Shown: positions 11,517 through 24,385 of the stretch, in pieces
Layout of the letters: every line of letters starts with the position of its first letter
Position numbering within the stretch: the first letter of the stretch is position 1
DNA from: Holacanthus passer
Lineage: Eukaryota; Chordata; Actinopteri; Pomacanthidae
Direction of reading: 5' to 3'
DNA: 64,000 bases
NCBI GenBank assembly: GCA_025331565.1
Contig: JAFREQ010000035.1
Location: forward strand, 2,418,001 to 2,482,000
Notes under the pieces: model-generated
What the model saw: the letters and a program-made list of their open reading frames with translations, nothing else
Told to the model about the DNA's origin: nothing
Databases searched by the model: none
Translations under genes and position numbers: made by a program

Positions 11517-13071
11517 TAAATGGAGGCTAAAGACAATAGGAAAAACATCCGTCGCCATGTCTTCGTTTTGTAACCTGATTATACAGAATATCATGGAGGT
11601 AATATTAGGATGAGGCACTTTTTATGTTGCTAAAATTACATTTTAGATCTGCATGATAATTCTACTGATGCTAATCTACATATACAATACCAAAAAAAAT
11701 GTAACGTGTACGACAAAACAGGAATATCTGAATTACATTTTTCTGCTTCCCTAAAAAGGCTTCACATTAAGCTTCAAGCAATGCAACCAAACATGTGTAT
11801 CTCATGCAGGAAATAGAGGAAAAGGAGACTGTAAGCTTACAGCAGCTCCTCTTTGCTGCTTGTGGCCGACATGAATGGAGACAAGGTGACGTCATGTGAC
11901 CGTCTCTCTGTTCGGGGTGGGGAGCAGAGCAACCTCAGCCTCCTCTCCTGCACTGAATCTGTCACACTGTAGAGAGGCAGGAGGCACCATGAGGGCCTTT
12001 TATGATATACTACATGCACAAATCCAACTGCCTTGCAGTGTATAAAATGCATTCGTGTTGTCTGATGAATAAATCTGACATGGTCCATTATAATGAAGGC
12101 TAATTAGCTCATGCTGCAGCATTCATGGCTGCCTTTGTTAGGTCTGGCAGATGTATCAAGGACTGGTAGCAGGCCAAAGAGAGACAGCCTTATTCAGCTG
12201 AAAGCCTCTCTCTGCACACTCCCAGGTAGGTTATGAAATACTTGCTTTGATTTACCAATTTATCTATCACATGTACTGTAATATGATGTCATCTTTTTAC
12301 TTTTTGATTGCATTGTTATTAATGTGTTATTTAAGTCTGCACATGACTGCATGAATAATCGAATCAGGATAAATACGCTCATGTTTGCGTTTGTGAAATA
12401 GCACAGGGATGAGTTCTTCGCGTGCAGGTGACAATGATGTTCTAACTGTATGTGTTATGTCATAGCTTTTTAGAAAAGGATCCATCTTCTCTTACATTCA
12501 TGCTTAGCGTGTACGCATGCGGGTATTTGTCTTGTGCACTTGATAAAAACAGGCAGCTGTATTTCCATCAAAGTTTGCAACAGTTCCATCTTAAACAACA
12601 GAAAAGCAGAGACAAGACTCGCTGACCTTGGTAGACACAGCATGCAAATGGGCGGTTGGGCCTAAACAGACGCCTCAGCTATTTATACATCATGTCATTA
12701 ATATATAATGTTATCGATCCCTGAAGGAAAATGTGCAGGATCTGCTTGCACAATCTCACACCAACATTTCCCGCTCGATCATATATGGCTGTAATGGCAC
12801 AGGCCTAAAATCTGAACATAGCGTACATATTCAAGCCCTTATTATACTCCTCTCCTGCTCATTTCCTTTTCCTCCTCTCTATCTCCCCCACCTCCCTCTG
12901 TCTCCATCTCCCTCTCTCTCTCTTCTTTCTCTGCACCAGCTGCTGCTGCTGCTCCAGAGCCAGAGTGAAGAGTCCCCTCACCCCCCTGCACAGACAGAGA
13001 CAAAAGGCCTGATTCGCCTGCTGAACACTGCCCCCTTTCTCCATCTGTCCCTTCATGCACGGCCGTAGTTT

Positions 13072-13097
13072 TGGTGGTGGTGGTGGTGGTGGTGGCG
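13072..13097 (+). repeat. (GGT)n trinucleotide repeat
   Basis: Eight or so tandem GGT units followed by a GC-rich stretch, inside the GC-richer block that may be znf532 promoter or 5' UTR sequence. Confidence 0.8.
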
Positions 13098-14164
13098 GGG
13101 GCTTCAGGAGTAAACGAGGCCTGGACTGGGACTAAAATCTAGGACTGACCCAGTGAAGGAGAGTGGGAAGAGGGGGAGGGGAGGATGGGGGATGGATTGG
13201 TTGGGGCTGAGTAAAGGCAGGTGCTGAGGCCTCTACAGGAAGATCTCTTTTTTTCCTGAATATCCCTCAGAGTGGAAAAAAATCTGACAAGGGTATGCCA
13301 CATTTACCTCTATATATGCATGAACGTGCATGTTTATGTTTATGTGTGTCTCTGTGGCGGCATACGGGGGCAGGGGTGGCACGTGTTTGATGGAAATCTG
13401 GGGTGGGAGGTGCATGATCGGCCTGTGTTTGCCCATGTCAGATTGTCTGTGTTGGGTCTTTTTTTTTTTTTTTTTACATTCCTTGCCTTTATATCACACT
13501 GCTGGCTGTAATGGCTGCTGAGGGCTGCATGAAAGTTTGTAGTTTGCAGAGACACTACCAGTGTGTGTGGGTGAAAGCACAGGGGGGATCTGGTTGAGAA
13601 GCAGGCCAAGGTATTGGATTAAGCTCCTACTACCATCGTGTTTACATGAATTTGCTTATTTTCAATGTGATAAGTTGATCAGTTGCTGTTATCATCTTTT
13701 TACCTTAAGTGATGTAACCTCATATTTTTTGTTTCCATTTTTTCATTGTGTTTTCTGTGTGTGTGTGTGTGTGTGTGTGTGAGTGAGTGTCAGAGTAACC
13801 CAATCATTATCATTTTGTGCATTGTTTGTATTTTTGTGGCCTAATTTTATGGCAGTGCAAGTGACCAGGCTCGTGTGTCTCCTTTATCCGTCTTGTTTCA
13901 CTAAAATCTATGACAATACACATGTGATTTGGTGAAACATGCTGCAGTGTTTCCTGGGAGGTGGGCACGCCGCTGCTTCTGCCTGTGTGTTCTCGAGGCC
14001 ATATTGCAGCACGGGGCTTTATGTTGGCTGACCGGAACCAGCTGAAACCGGTTTGAGGCAGACGGAGGGCTGACAGGAACAATACCGACTCTGTGCTCCA
14101 CAGAGGGATAGAGATAGCTCGGGCTACTCCATGGCAGTCCTTCACAGCTCAGCCACTTGCTACC

Positions 14165-14383
14165 ATGGCACAGACCCTGCTGCTGCTGCTGCTCCTCGCC
14201 GCCGGCTGGACGTCGGCGTGCTACGCAGCGCGGCTCAGAGCAAGAGGGGGGGTGGGAGGCAGGGAGATTCGGGAAGGGATGAGGGCAGTGGGGGGACGTG
14301 GCTGGCTGGGAGTCTGTGAATCTGCAGCCTGCCTCACACACACATGCACACACACATGCACACACACACACACAGGAGCATGA
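14165..14383 (+). CDS. Short open frame with a strong signal-peptide-like start (unassigned)
   Basis: ATG at 14165 sits in a near-ideal Kozak context (GCTACCATGG). It encodes MAQ followed by seven leucines, AAGWTSACYAA, then Arg-rich sequence: a textbook secretory leader with a plausible cleavage after an Ala. The downstream frame becomes low-complexity (Gly/Arg, then Thr/His from a CA repeat) and stops at 14383, so only the first 30 or so residues look protein-like. The local DNA is CpG-rich. It could be exon 1 of an unrecognised secreted or membrane protein with a donor among the following GGTGGG sites, or a chance frame made by CTG repeats. I do not recognise it. Confidence 0.25.
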   Translation: MAQTLLLLLLLAAGWTSACYAARLRARGGVGGREIREGMRAVGGRGWLGVCESAACLTHTCTHTCTHTHTGA

Positions 14384-17300
14384 TCTATGTCTGTTTGTAT
14401 GTCTGTGTGCTGCTAGTGGTGCAGAGAATGACTAAGGAGGATCCTTACCAGGACCACCACCACTCACCAGATCCCTGGATGTAACCTGACCCTGTATTCT
14501 GGGCCTTTGCCTGGTTGGGAAGAAACAGGACTTTTTTTTTCCAGGCAGGGTGGGGTGGATGGCTTTTTGTGGGCTAGTAGTGTTGTGACTGTGTTTGTTG
14601 CAGGATGGAAGGAAGGAAGGAAAGAAGGTTTGGCTAGTGGCTGGAGAGGGACGGAGGCAAGAGGGTGAGGAGTGGCTGATTCACTTGCATGTTTCCACCA
14701 TTGTTATTTTGCATTCACTTTTGCTGAGATTGCAGCAGTCTTTTTAAAGCGTGCGTGTGGATTTCAGGTGGTAATGTTGCATGTGTATTAAAGTGCTGTT
14801 GTGGAGAGGGGTTCTGTGTTGTGTGTTTTTCATATCTGCCTGTGTTTAACCTTCATTTACTCTCTACGCCAGGCTGCTCTGGCTGTCATGGCTGTGACTA
14901 GCTGTTCTTTCCACCAGGCCTTTCTCTCTCTCTCTCTCTGCTGCAGCTTCACACAGCTCAGCAGCCATTTTTTCCCCTCACTGCATTTCTCGCCTGCCCT
15001 CTCCCTCCTTAACATCTCTCCCTCTCTCTGTCATTTTGTTTATGTTTATTTCATTTTTACAAACCATCTCATCATATGGATTGGGAATTGCTGCTTTTTG
15101 AAAGCTGACACTACAAGATATGGGTCTGTGTGTGCAGATGTGTTTGCCATGCATTTGGATTAAACAGTAGCACAGGTTTATCTGCATGTACTGTGAAGCA
15201 GAGACGCTCCATAGTTGTGCCTTTTGTCCCCAACGCCCATAATACATACAGACACAGTGCATCTCAGTCCCATCTGATCTTATTTGCTCACAATAAAAAA
15301 ATAAAGGCTGATGAGTTATGACAAACTGAAAGCAAAGTTTTTCTTATGTATGTTACAGAATTAACAAACATGTTCTATGAGCATGTTTTTGATAAATAAA
15401 CATATGTTTGCTTGCTTCAATATCACCTTTTTTCCTGTCATCATGTTCATATACTTCATATTTCATTCAGTTAAAGTATTGCTTACATGTTTTATTCACC
15501 CCCAAATCCAGCTGAACGGTGTCAGTCCACCAATAGGAAAATTATTAAAATTACATTCATCTGCTATATTGCGTGAATTACTTGGACCAGATCCATCACC
15601 CTCCTGATTATATATCAGAAAATATATATTGACACGATGTAAGTCCATTCATTTTTCCACCAGCAATTTTTCAAGAAAAGTCAAATGGATTTCACGAGAA
15701 CACTCACAAGTACAATATTGTTTTTCTCTCTTTTCAATTTGTTTCATCATAGCAATCCTGAGCACGTAGCGACCGAAGAGGAAAATGTTTTGATGAGTAT
15801 TTAATGTCATCAAAATGTCACGTCTACTCCCCGTGGGCACCAGCATGAGCTTCCCTGCTGTTGCTCTATGAAACAGTTTAATGTAAAGACAAATGAGGCA
15901 TCGCCAGGAATAATCGTACATATTTATATGTACATGCTGCACGTCAGCTCGACTTGCACTGTTTGATTTGAAGACGTAGGAGGAGAGTGCAATAAGCTCA
16001 GTTTGCTATTGCACAGATGAAAGTCAAGCACCAGAAAGCAGTGACTAAGTCAATGTTGACATGGTGTTTGATGGGCTGTACTGTGTGTGGACACTGGTGC
16101 GCCGTGTGGCCACAAAGGGAACTGCACAACAAGAGCTTCACTGAATGATGGTTATTTGCTTAGGCCCAAATCACAAAATATAGGCACAAGTAAAACTGCT
16201 AAAAAAAAAACAACAAAACAATTTAACATTGAAATCTGTGGCTTCTTCACAAATAAAATAGATATAAAATCAATAAAATTATGTCAAGCAAGTTGTTCTT
16301 TCATTACATTAAGAAAAGGTTTTCCAGTATTGTTGAAAGGGAAAGAACAAAGAATCGGGGCTGAAAGTATGTATAATTGCGAATTATTAATCAAATATAA
16401 ATTTCTGATACCGTAAGCCAGGACCTTCCCCACGAACAACAAACAAGAGCCCACTTTCTTTCATCCATTGTAATATGACATCCATTTACCAACTATAAAA
16501 TAAATGCTCTTAAACTGATTTTTCATCAGTTTATTATTATTTATTATTACTATTATCACATTAAATTTCCCAGTCAGTGCATGTAAATTAGTGTTAGATT
16601 ATCTAATGCTCTGTGGCCAAACTTGGCAACACTGACGACAGTATATGAGAAGTAGGTACATTTATTGCATTGTGCAATAAGGTTTCTTTTCAGTACAGGG
16701 CTGAATGCTGTTATTATTCTTTTATGAATAGCCTGTAATCAGTGCGTGATCTTCTCAACTTTAAGAAATGTATTTGACAACCGTTTGAATTTTTAAAAAA
16801 TGTCTTGAGCAGCTGTTTCTCTTACAGTCAACAGCCCAGAGTCCAGTAAATGTGAGGGGGACTATTAATAATTTATGACTGACTGGAATGTACATCCACC
16901 CTTCTTCATCATCTCCCAGAAATTCAATCAATTTTTTATCTTTGAAGAACTATTTTCTGTTTGTTTCATTTTCCTTTACTAGCTAAGACAGGTTTATTCA
17001 TACTTTCATCCTCCAAAATTTATGATTTTCTCCAGGAATACTGATTTTTGCATTGCTGCCTTTGGGTCCAAATGTCACCAAAATATTCATGAACACAATC
17101 ATATTATTTTTCTTTTTATGTTTCATCCTGCACAATCCTTACACCAAAGTATTAGCTCATACAACTGACACTCATGATCTAATAAGCAGATTCTCATGAA
17201 AATGACCAAAAACATTCAGCACCAGATCACAAAGGAACAACTGCATGTACATTGTGTTGATCTCTCATCTGCTACAGTCTAAAATATTTGTTCTCAGTCA

Positions 17301-17431
17301 CTACGTTATTCTGTTCCTACATCAGATACAAACATAACCTAGTACATTAAAAAACTCATCATATTAAAGAAATCTGTAGTGAACACATCTGAAGTTACTC
17401 ATTGTTCTTCCATTCTATCTGTGTTCCCCAG

Positions 17432-17459
17432 GTGATCTCCTCAGAACAGGAGCAGGACC
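17432..17459 (+). other. znf532: znf532 5' UTR segment of the first coding exon
   Basis: A clear acceptor (TGTTCCCCAG) ends at 17431 and the ATG follows 28 nt later, so at least one untranslated exon lies upstream. Confidence 0.7.
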
Positions 17460-20400
17460 ATGGGAGATATGAAGACGCCAGACTTTGATGACCTGCTGGC
17501 AGCCTTCGACATCCCTGACATGGTGGATCCTAAAGCTGCTATTGAATCCGGCCACCACGATGACCATGACGGACAGCTCAAGCAACACAGTGGTGTGATG
17601 ACCACCAATGAAGACGAGACCCACAACCCCTCAACAGGACACGATGTTGGCGTTAGTGTCATTGTCAAGAACATCCGAAACACGGACACTGGTGAGCATG
17701 GGGGAACCATATCAGAGAAGGATGGGCATTTTCACTGCCATCAAACCCATTCTGTTGGCATTGGCAATGGTCTTCATAATGGCCTTGTGCCCGCAATACT
17801 TCCAGGTACACATTACACCAAGAACGGATGGAAAGCTTCCAGGGAGGAAGGACAGCCAATCAACAACCAATCATCTACCTTCAATCAGTTCAGTCCTATC
17901 TCCAGTGCTGAAGAGTTTGATGATGATGAAAAAATTGAGGTAGATGACCCAATGGACAAACAGGGAGGTCAGACATTCTTTAGGTCCTCTGCAAAGAGAG
18001 AGGACCAGAATCCCAAATCTCCTGTATCCGGGGACAATGTTTCTAAGCTCAGAGCAGGGGGAAACCAAAAACTGGATCAAAGCAAGAGCAAAAACAGTAC
18101 TCTGGTAGATTCTATATCCAACAAACCCCCTCAGTCTACTTTACCTGAAGAGGAACGCAAGGAAACTGTTCTCAAGTCTGAAGGTCAGGAGGGCAAAGAG
18201 GATGGAGAAACATCAGGGCTTGTTAATGTATCCAGTATGTCTCAAATCAAAGCCAAGTCCTCTGCAAAACTGTCATCTTGTATAGCAGCCATAGCAGCCC
18301 TCAGTGCCAAAAAGGCTAGTTCTATAGATTTGGGTGCTTTGGATTCTCCTACAACACAGAAAGAATCCATCCAGGCCAATGAAAATCCCAAAGCTCCAGG
18401 GAAGCCACAGGAGCAGGAGTCAGCCTTAGAGTTTGCAAAGAGGCTGCTAACAAGACAACCAGACAGTCCCTCTAGTGTCACCAGTGAAGGTAGCAGCAAA
18501 GGTTCCCTTGCCTCAAGCACAGACACCACCCTTGTCATCCCAAAAGTCAGGATCAAAACAATCAAGACCTCATCAGGCCAAATCAAGCGTACTGTCACCC
18601 GTGTTCTACCAGAGTTTGATCCTGAGGGTCTAAGAAAAGGAGACGGCCCATCTATTTTGGCAACCACCAGTGCAATTTTCTCATCTCCCACAAGGCACTC
18701 TCTGCCAACCACAGTGGTAGCCACCACTGGGGGCCCTTCAATTGAAATAACCAAGCAAATGACTATTAAACCTGTGGCAACAGCTTTCCTGCCTGTTTCA
18801 GCAGTCAAGACAGCTGGATCCCAAGTCATCAACCTGAAGCTAGCTAACAACACCACAGTCAAAGCGACAGTCATCCCTGCTGCATCGGTGCAAAGTGCCA
18901 GCAGTGCCATCCTGAAAGCTGCTAATGCCATTCAGCAACAGACTGTCATGGTTCCTGCCTCCAGTCTGGCTAATGCCAAACTTGTGCCAAAGACAGTCCA
19001 TCTTAGTAACCTCAATCTTCTGCCTCAGACTGTATCCTCGGCTGTCTGTGATCTTCAGCAGGCCCTGTCCTCCTCCAAACAACCACAGAATCAACAATCA
19101 CAAGTCAAGCAGAAGACAATTCTCGCTGGCCGGGTCTCAAAGAAAGTCTCTAGTGTTCAAGTGTTCACCAGCTCTCAAAGCTCTGTAGTGGACGCCTTCA
19201 ATAAAGTCCTGAGTAGCGTGAATCCTGTCCCTGTGTACATCCCAAACCTCTCCCCACCAACCTCAGCTTGTATCTCTCTACCCTCACGTGGCTACAAGTG
19301 CCTGGAGTGTGGTGATTCATTTGCTCTTGAGAAGAGCCTGACGCAGCACTATGAACGTCGCAGTGTGCGGATCGAGGTCACCTGCAACCACTGTGCCAAA
19401 AGTCTTGTGTTCTACAACAAATGCAGCCTCTTGTCACACGCTAGGGGCCACAAGGACAAAGGGGTCGTCATGCAGTGCTCACATCTAATCCTAAAACCGA
19501 TCCCCGCAGATCAGATGATAACCACATGGCCCTCATCAGGCCCGCCCAACATCGCTGGCACCACGTCTTCCCAAGCACAAGCCCCCACTAGTCAAATCCC
19601 AGTGAGAGTCGCTGGTAGTGGGACCCAAACAGCAGTGATTTCAGCTCCATGCAGTGCTCCTCTTGTGGCAGCCATGCCATTGGAGGATGATGCATCAAAG
19701 CTCTGCAGGCACAGTTTAAAGTGCTTAGAGTGTAATGAAATGTTCCAGGACGACAGCTCGCTCGCTATGCACTATCAACAGGCATCAGAGTCCAGTGAGC
19801 AGGTGTGTGTATGTAATGTCTGGACTGCTGCATAACATGGTTCAATTTAATTTTAAATATGAAAGAGATTTAGCTATTTTGGACCCCTCTGGTTCCAAAA
19901 GTAAAAGTCACATTCATTTTTCCCCATTGACAGCGTTTTGTGACTCTCCTCTTTCCTGTGCCTATAGAAAACATGCACCATCTGCCAAATGCTTCTACCA
20001 AACCACTGCAGCTTTTTATCACACCAGCGAATCCACCAGCACAAGTCTCCTTACATCTGCCCCGAGTGTGGCGCCAGCTGCCGCTCTGTCCACTTCCAGT
20101 CACACGTCACCAAGAACTGCCTGCATTACACCCGCAGAGTCGGCTACCGGTCAGTCTGGATCAACTGGAATCATAACATTATTCATTTTCATTTTAAGAT
20201 ATGCCTCTGAAAGTTTGATAGCAAGTTAATCTAAGAACTTTAAAAACTATTGCGTCTGATTTTTTTTTAGTGAAATCTGATAGACAATAAAATTCATTGT
20301 ATTTACCATTGAACATGTTCTTCCTTTGTAAGTGGCTGTACTAGATCTAAATGTCTCTTGTTCTTGCTTTTCTTTCAAGATGCCACTGACGTTTCTAATT

Positions 20401-23400
20401 ACAGTTATTACTACATTATGTTTGAGACAGACTGACAATCACTGAAAGTGATATTTTGAAAAAAAAAATTGGACAGTCTCAATTTTTATATGGAGTCACA
20501 TAAGATACATTTCATTAAAACTGAAAACTCAGTATCTGACCAGCTATGGTTTAATTAAGAGTCTGCAATACCAAAAAGGTGTGAAACGAACATATTGTCT
20601 CAAAGTTAAAATCTGTAATGTTATAATACATTTGCATTCCTGTCTGGTAACTGACTCTCACTCTGTTAAAATCCTCTTCAAATTTGACTTTTGCCATTCC
20701 ATCTCTCTCCAGCTGCGTCCACTGTAGCGTGATCTTCGCCGATGCTGCAACTGTAAAATCCCACATCCAGAGCACTCATTGTGAGGTCTTCTATAAATGT
20801 CCCCTCTGCCCCATGGCCTTCAAGTCTGCACCTGGAACTCACTCTCATGCGCAAACACAGCATCCAGGAATGAAGGCAGGAGAGCCCAAGTAGGTCTTCA
20901 CATGCTTTATATACTATTATACACATTGTGGACATTTATTTCATCTATTTTATCTATTTAAATCTAATATATATTTAAATAAAGATAATATGCAATACAC
21001 ACATGATACACAGGCTTTTTCAACCACACACATCAACACCTCCATGTTGTTCCTTTCACACAGGCACACACCAATATAACCTAATATCCACACCCAATTC
21101 ATTTCTCTGAGGAAAATCATCCCCATCAGTAGCAGGATTTGTGGCTTTTAGACATGGTGGCTTATCTCGGGTTTGTTTTTTTCCGCACGGCAACCTTTCA
21201 CTGACTTACATAGAGTCCATCATCAGGTGCTCAGGAGCAGGTGTTCTTGTACCATTAGGTGGATTTGGCCGAAGCCTAAAGCTAAAGAAACATCTGATGG
21301 AGCAGATATTCAAAGTATTGAACCATCTCTGTCAATAACATGTCAAACACTTTTCACATTTCTGAGTCATTGAGTCTCTTGCTCTTTGCAGTGACCTCCC
21401 AGTGCTTTTTGAACTACATGTTTTTTCCTGTCTTTCAGGGTGATCTATAAATGCTCCATGTGTGATACGGTGTTCACGTTGCAGTCCCTGCTCTACACGC
21501 ACTTCGACCAGCATGTCGTCAATCATAAAGTTTCCGTTTTCAAATGCCCCGACTGCTCCATGCACTACGCACAGAAACAGCTCATGTTGGATCATATCAA
21601 GGTGGGCATAAAAAGCAGCTATTCTAGGCATGCTTTATAATAATTATCACCTTTTATGTCTCCCGACTGTGCTTTTTAACTTCAAATTACACTAAACCTC
21701 ATGCTGTGACTTAATGAATAAGTACGTGTGACACTGTGCTGCTATCTGCATTTCCCCATTTCAAGGCAATCATATGAGTAATACTAATAAGATCATGAAA
21801 TGTTTCACAAACCGGTCTTTTTTAACTTCTTAGTTATAATTAAGTCTGTGTGGATTCTTTCCAGGCCATCCATGGGACCCTGAAGACCATCGAGGGTCCA
21901 CCAAACCTAGGCATCAACCTGCCTCTCAGCACCAAGCCCACTAACTCTAACAGCACCAACAGCCCCAGTAATAACAACAAAGATGGAGGAAGTGTCAATG
22001 GTCAAGACAAGGGAGAAAAGAAGCCTTCGCCTTCACCGTTAAAGAAGACGAACAGTAACTGCTCAGCGGACCTCAAGAACCCTCCCAGCTCAGGATACAC
22101 ATGTGGAGACTGCAATAACCTCTACAGTTCCAGGGAGGTGTTTGTGGCTCACATGAGGCGCGAACATGGCAAGGTGAATGTTTGAAACTGTTCTCATAAG
22201 GAAGTTTCCCATTTGTCACATGGTCATTTTTTGAAATTCTACTTACAGACTAACAAGTAAAAGTGCTGTCATTAGTTCTGTCATTTGTAAGTATAATCAC
22301 TATAATCACATCACTGTTATACTATTATATATCACATTATTAGGTTATTATTACTGATGCATTAAAGTGGAAGCAGTATTTTATCATTGTAGTTGGGAAG
22401 GTGGAGCTCATTTCTATTTTATACAGGGCTGCAACTAACTAGTGAAAAATGTCCATCACGATTACCCAAAGCCTGAGGTGACACCTTGACTTTGTTTATT
22501 TTGTCCAACTATTGGACAAGTTAAAGAATAACAACATTAATAATATTTAAAATAACTGACATGATTACAAAAGTTGGAACCACTGACTTAACCCATTATC
22601 AAAACAGTTTCTCAAGTAATTTTCTATCACTTAACTAAATGATTAATCCACTAATTTCACATCTATGCTGTTGGATAGATTAATTGATAACAAAGCATCA
22701 TGTAAGTTTTATAAGTTCTTCATGAGTTTCATGTGTAAAATCTTAATTTGTACTTAAAGCTGTCAAATAATTGTAGTGAAGTACTATAATTTCCTCTATA
22801 ATGAAGTGGAGTAGGAGTAGAAAGCATGAAAGGCCAAGTACTTCAAATGTGTACTTAAGTAGAGCATTTGAGTGAATGTTCTTAGTTATATTCCACCGCT
22901 AGTTCAAGAGTAGAAACATGATCCATATTTCCATTTCCATATTTTAAGACATTGTGCTTTCTCTTTATGTCGCAGATACTGAAGAAACACCCATGTCGAC
23001 AGTGTGACAAGTCCTTCAGCTCCTCCCACAGTCTTTGCCGACACAACCGTCTCAAACACAAGGGGCTGCGGAAGGTCTACACCTGCCCGTGAGTACACAC
23101 ACCTACTGCGTTTCCTCCAAATTTACAGACATAAGATACACTGTTGATCCGTCACAGTATCAAAAATAAACTGTTTTCTGGGTTTGGTGAGTTCAGGACA
23201 AAAAAATGACCATACAGCAAGCAAACAATCGCCATGATGATTACAAGAAACCAAACTGACATTCGCTTTTAGTTTGAAAGACTGACGCCCTTGTTTTTCT
23301 TGGGAGGACAGTCTCGTTTTTGAAGACAGTTGATTGGCTCAGGAGTACCAGACAGTAGTGAGCCGATTATCAATACGGAGTCATGCACAGTCAGCTCAGA

Positions 23401-24385
23401 CTGTGATGTGTCAGATTGTTGAGTCTGTGCAGCAGATCAAATTCCGTAACTGTGGAGGTTTAGGTCAGCGAGTGCAAGTTTGTGAAGTCAAAAGCCAGGC
23501 TTTGACAACGTCCCTTGTTTGCATACACTGCAATTCAAGGTGAAAAACTTGAATACTCTTTATTATGAAAATGCAATCATAGTTTGTATGCAAATAACAG
23601 AAGACAAAATCAGCTTGTTATGTTATTGTGCTTTGACAGGCACTGTCCAGCTCTCAGTCAGCCGTTCACTAAACGAGTGCTGCTGGATCAGCACATTCAG
23701 CTGATGCACGGAGTCAAAGACCCAGAGGGGAAGACCGTCAACTCTGATAGCATGGACGCTTCACCTGACAAGAAAACAGTACTGTGGCACACATTTACAG
23801 ACATTTATCAGAAGACAGACATTTATCAAAGAGTTTCATGGTTCTCCTGCTCCTAACCCATCGTTTTTATCTCCTCCACAGACCCGCAGCCCCAAAAGGA
23901 AGCCAGAAGAGGACGAGGGGCCTCCAGGCTTGAACTCCAGGGGCTCGGACTCACAACCGTTAAAGAGGCTCAAGGTGAACATCCTCAAAGTTCACAAATG
24001 CGCCGTCTGCGGCTTCACCACCGAGGACATCACGGCTTTCCACGAGCACATTCCCCAGCACAAGTCCGACGGCTCTTCCTACCAGTGTCAGGAGTGCGGC
24101 CTGTGCTACACCTCCCACCGCTCACTGGCCCGACACCTCTTCATCGTCCATCGGCTGAAGGAGCCGCAGGGCCTCGCCCGCTACAACGGACGGGGCAAGG
24201 ACGACGACGAGAGCCAGAGAGAGAACCAGCTGGACGTGACGGACGAGAACAACGACGGGACGCCGAACACCAAATGCAAAGTGTGTGGGAAGATGTTTGA
24301 AACAGAGGGACACCTGAATACTCACATGAGGACACACGGGATGGCGTTCATAAAGTCAAAGAGACTGAGTGCAGCTGAGAAGTGA
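17460..24385 (+). CDS. znf532: Zinc finger protein 532, 9 coding exons
   Basis: Nuclear C2H2 zinc-finger protein of the ZNF532/ZNF592/ZNF687 family, whose members associate with ZMYND8-type chromatin readers. Exons: 17460-19802, 19968-20149, 20713-20889, 21439-21601, 21865-22173, 22976-23088, 23640-23778 and 23882-24385 are all in consistent phase; with the non-coding 5' exon implied upstream the transcript has at least nine. Total 1309 aa. The N-terminus [20 protein letters not shown] is the family signature. Residues 20-610 are low-complexity, rich in Ser, Thr and Lys. C2H2 fingers start at about residue 612 ([10 protein letters not shown]) and run to the end (KCKVCGKMF ... HMRTH), about 15 in all. 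Two long Ser/Asn-rich linkers interrupt the array. No frame defects, although the gene is much longer than its neighbours. Identification is very secure. Confidence 0.95.
22726..22902 (+). repeat. hAT-like MITE, right-end fragment in a znf532 intron
   Basis: Matches the 3' part of the family: 'TGTACTTAAAGCTGTCAAATAA', 'GAAGTGGAGTAGGAGTAGAAAG', 'GTACTTAAGTAGAG', ending in 'CTTAGTTATATTCCACCGCTA'. It lies between the exons ending at 22173 and starting at 22976. Confidence 0.6.

Larger units (their letters stand above)
7430..17431. other. grp-znf532 intergenic/5' region (10 kb) without a convincing protein gene
   Basis: The stretch starts with the divergent promoters of grp (minus) and znf532 (plus). 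It contains the MITE copies at 7810, 8560 and 11220, a consensus CTCF motif at 10105, and GC/CpG-richer blocks at about 12,840-13,230 and 13,960-14,330. Those blocks are the best candidates for the untranslated first exon(s) and promoter of znf532, whose coding exon begins after an AG at 17430-17431. Simple repeats include (GGT)n at 13,072-13,097, T-runs near 13,461 and GT at 13,757-13,781. Human has SEC11C on the grp side; I found no exon of it. Confidence 0.5.

Noticed and set aside
18242..18931. 229-aa minus-strand frame
   Set aside because: A shadow of the large znf532 coding exon, created by its codon bias.
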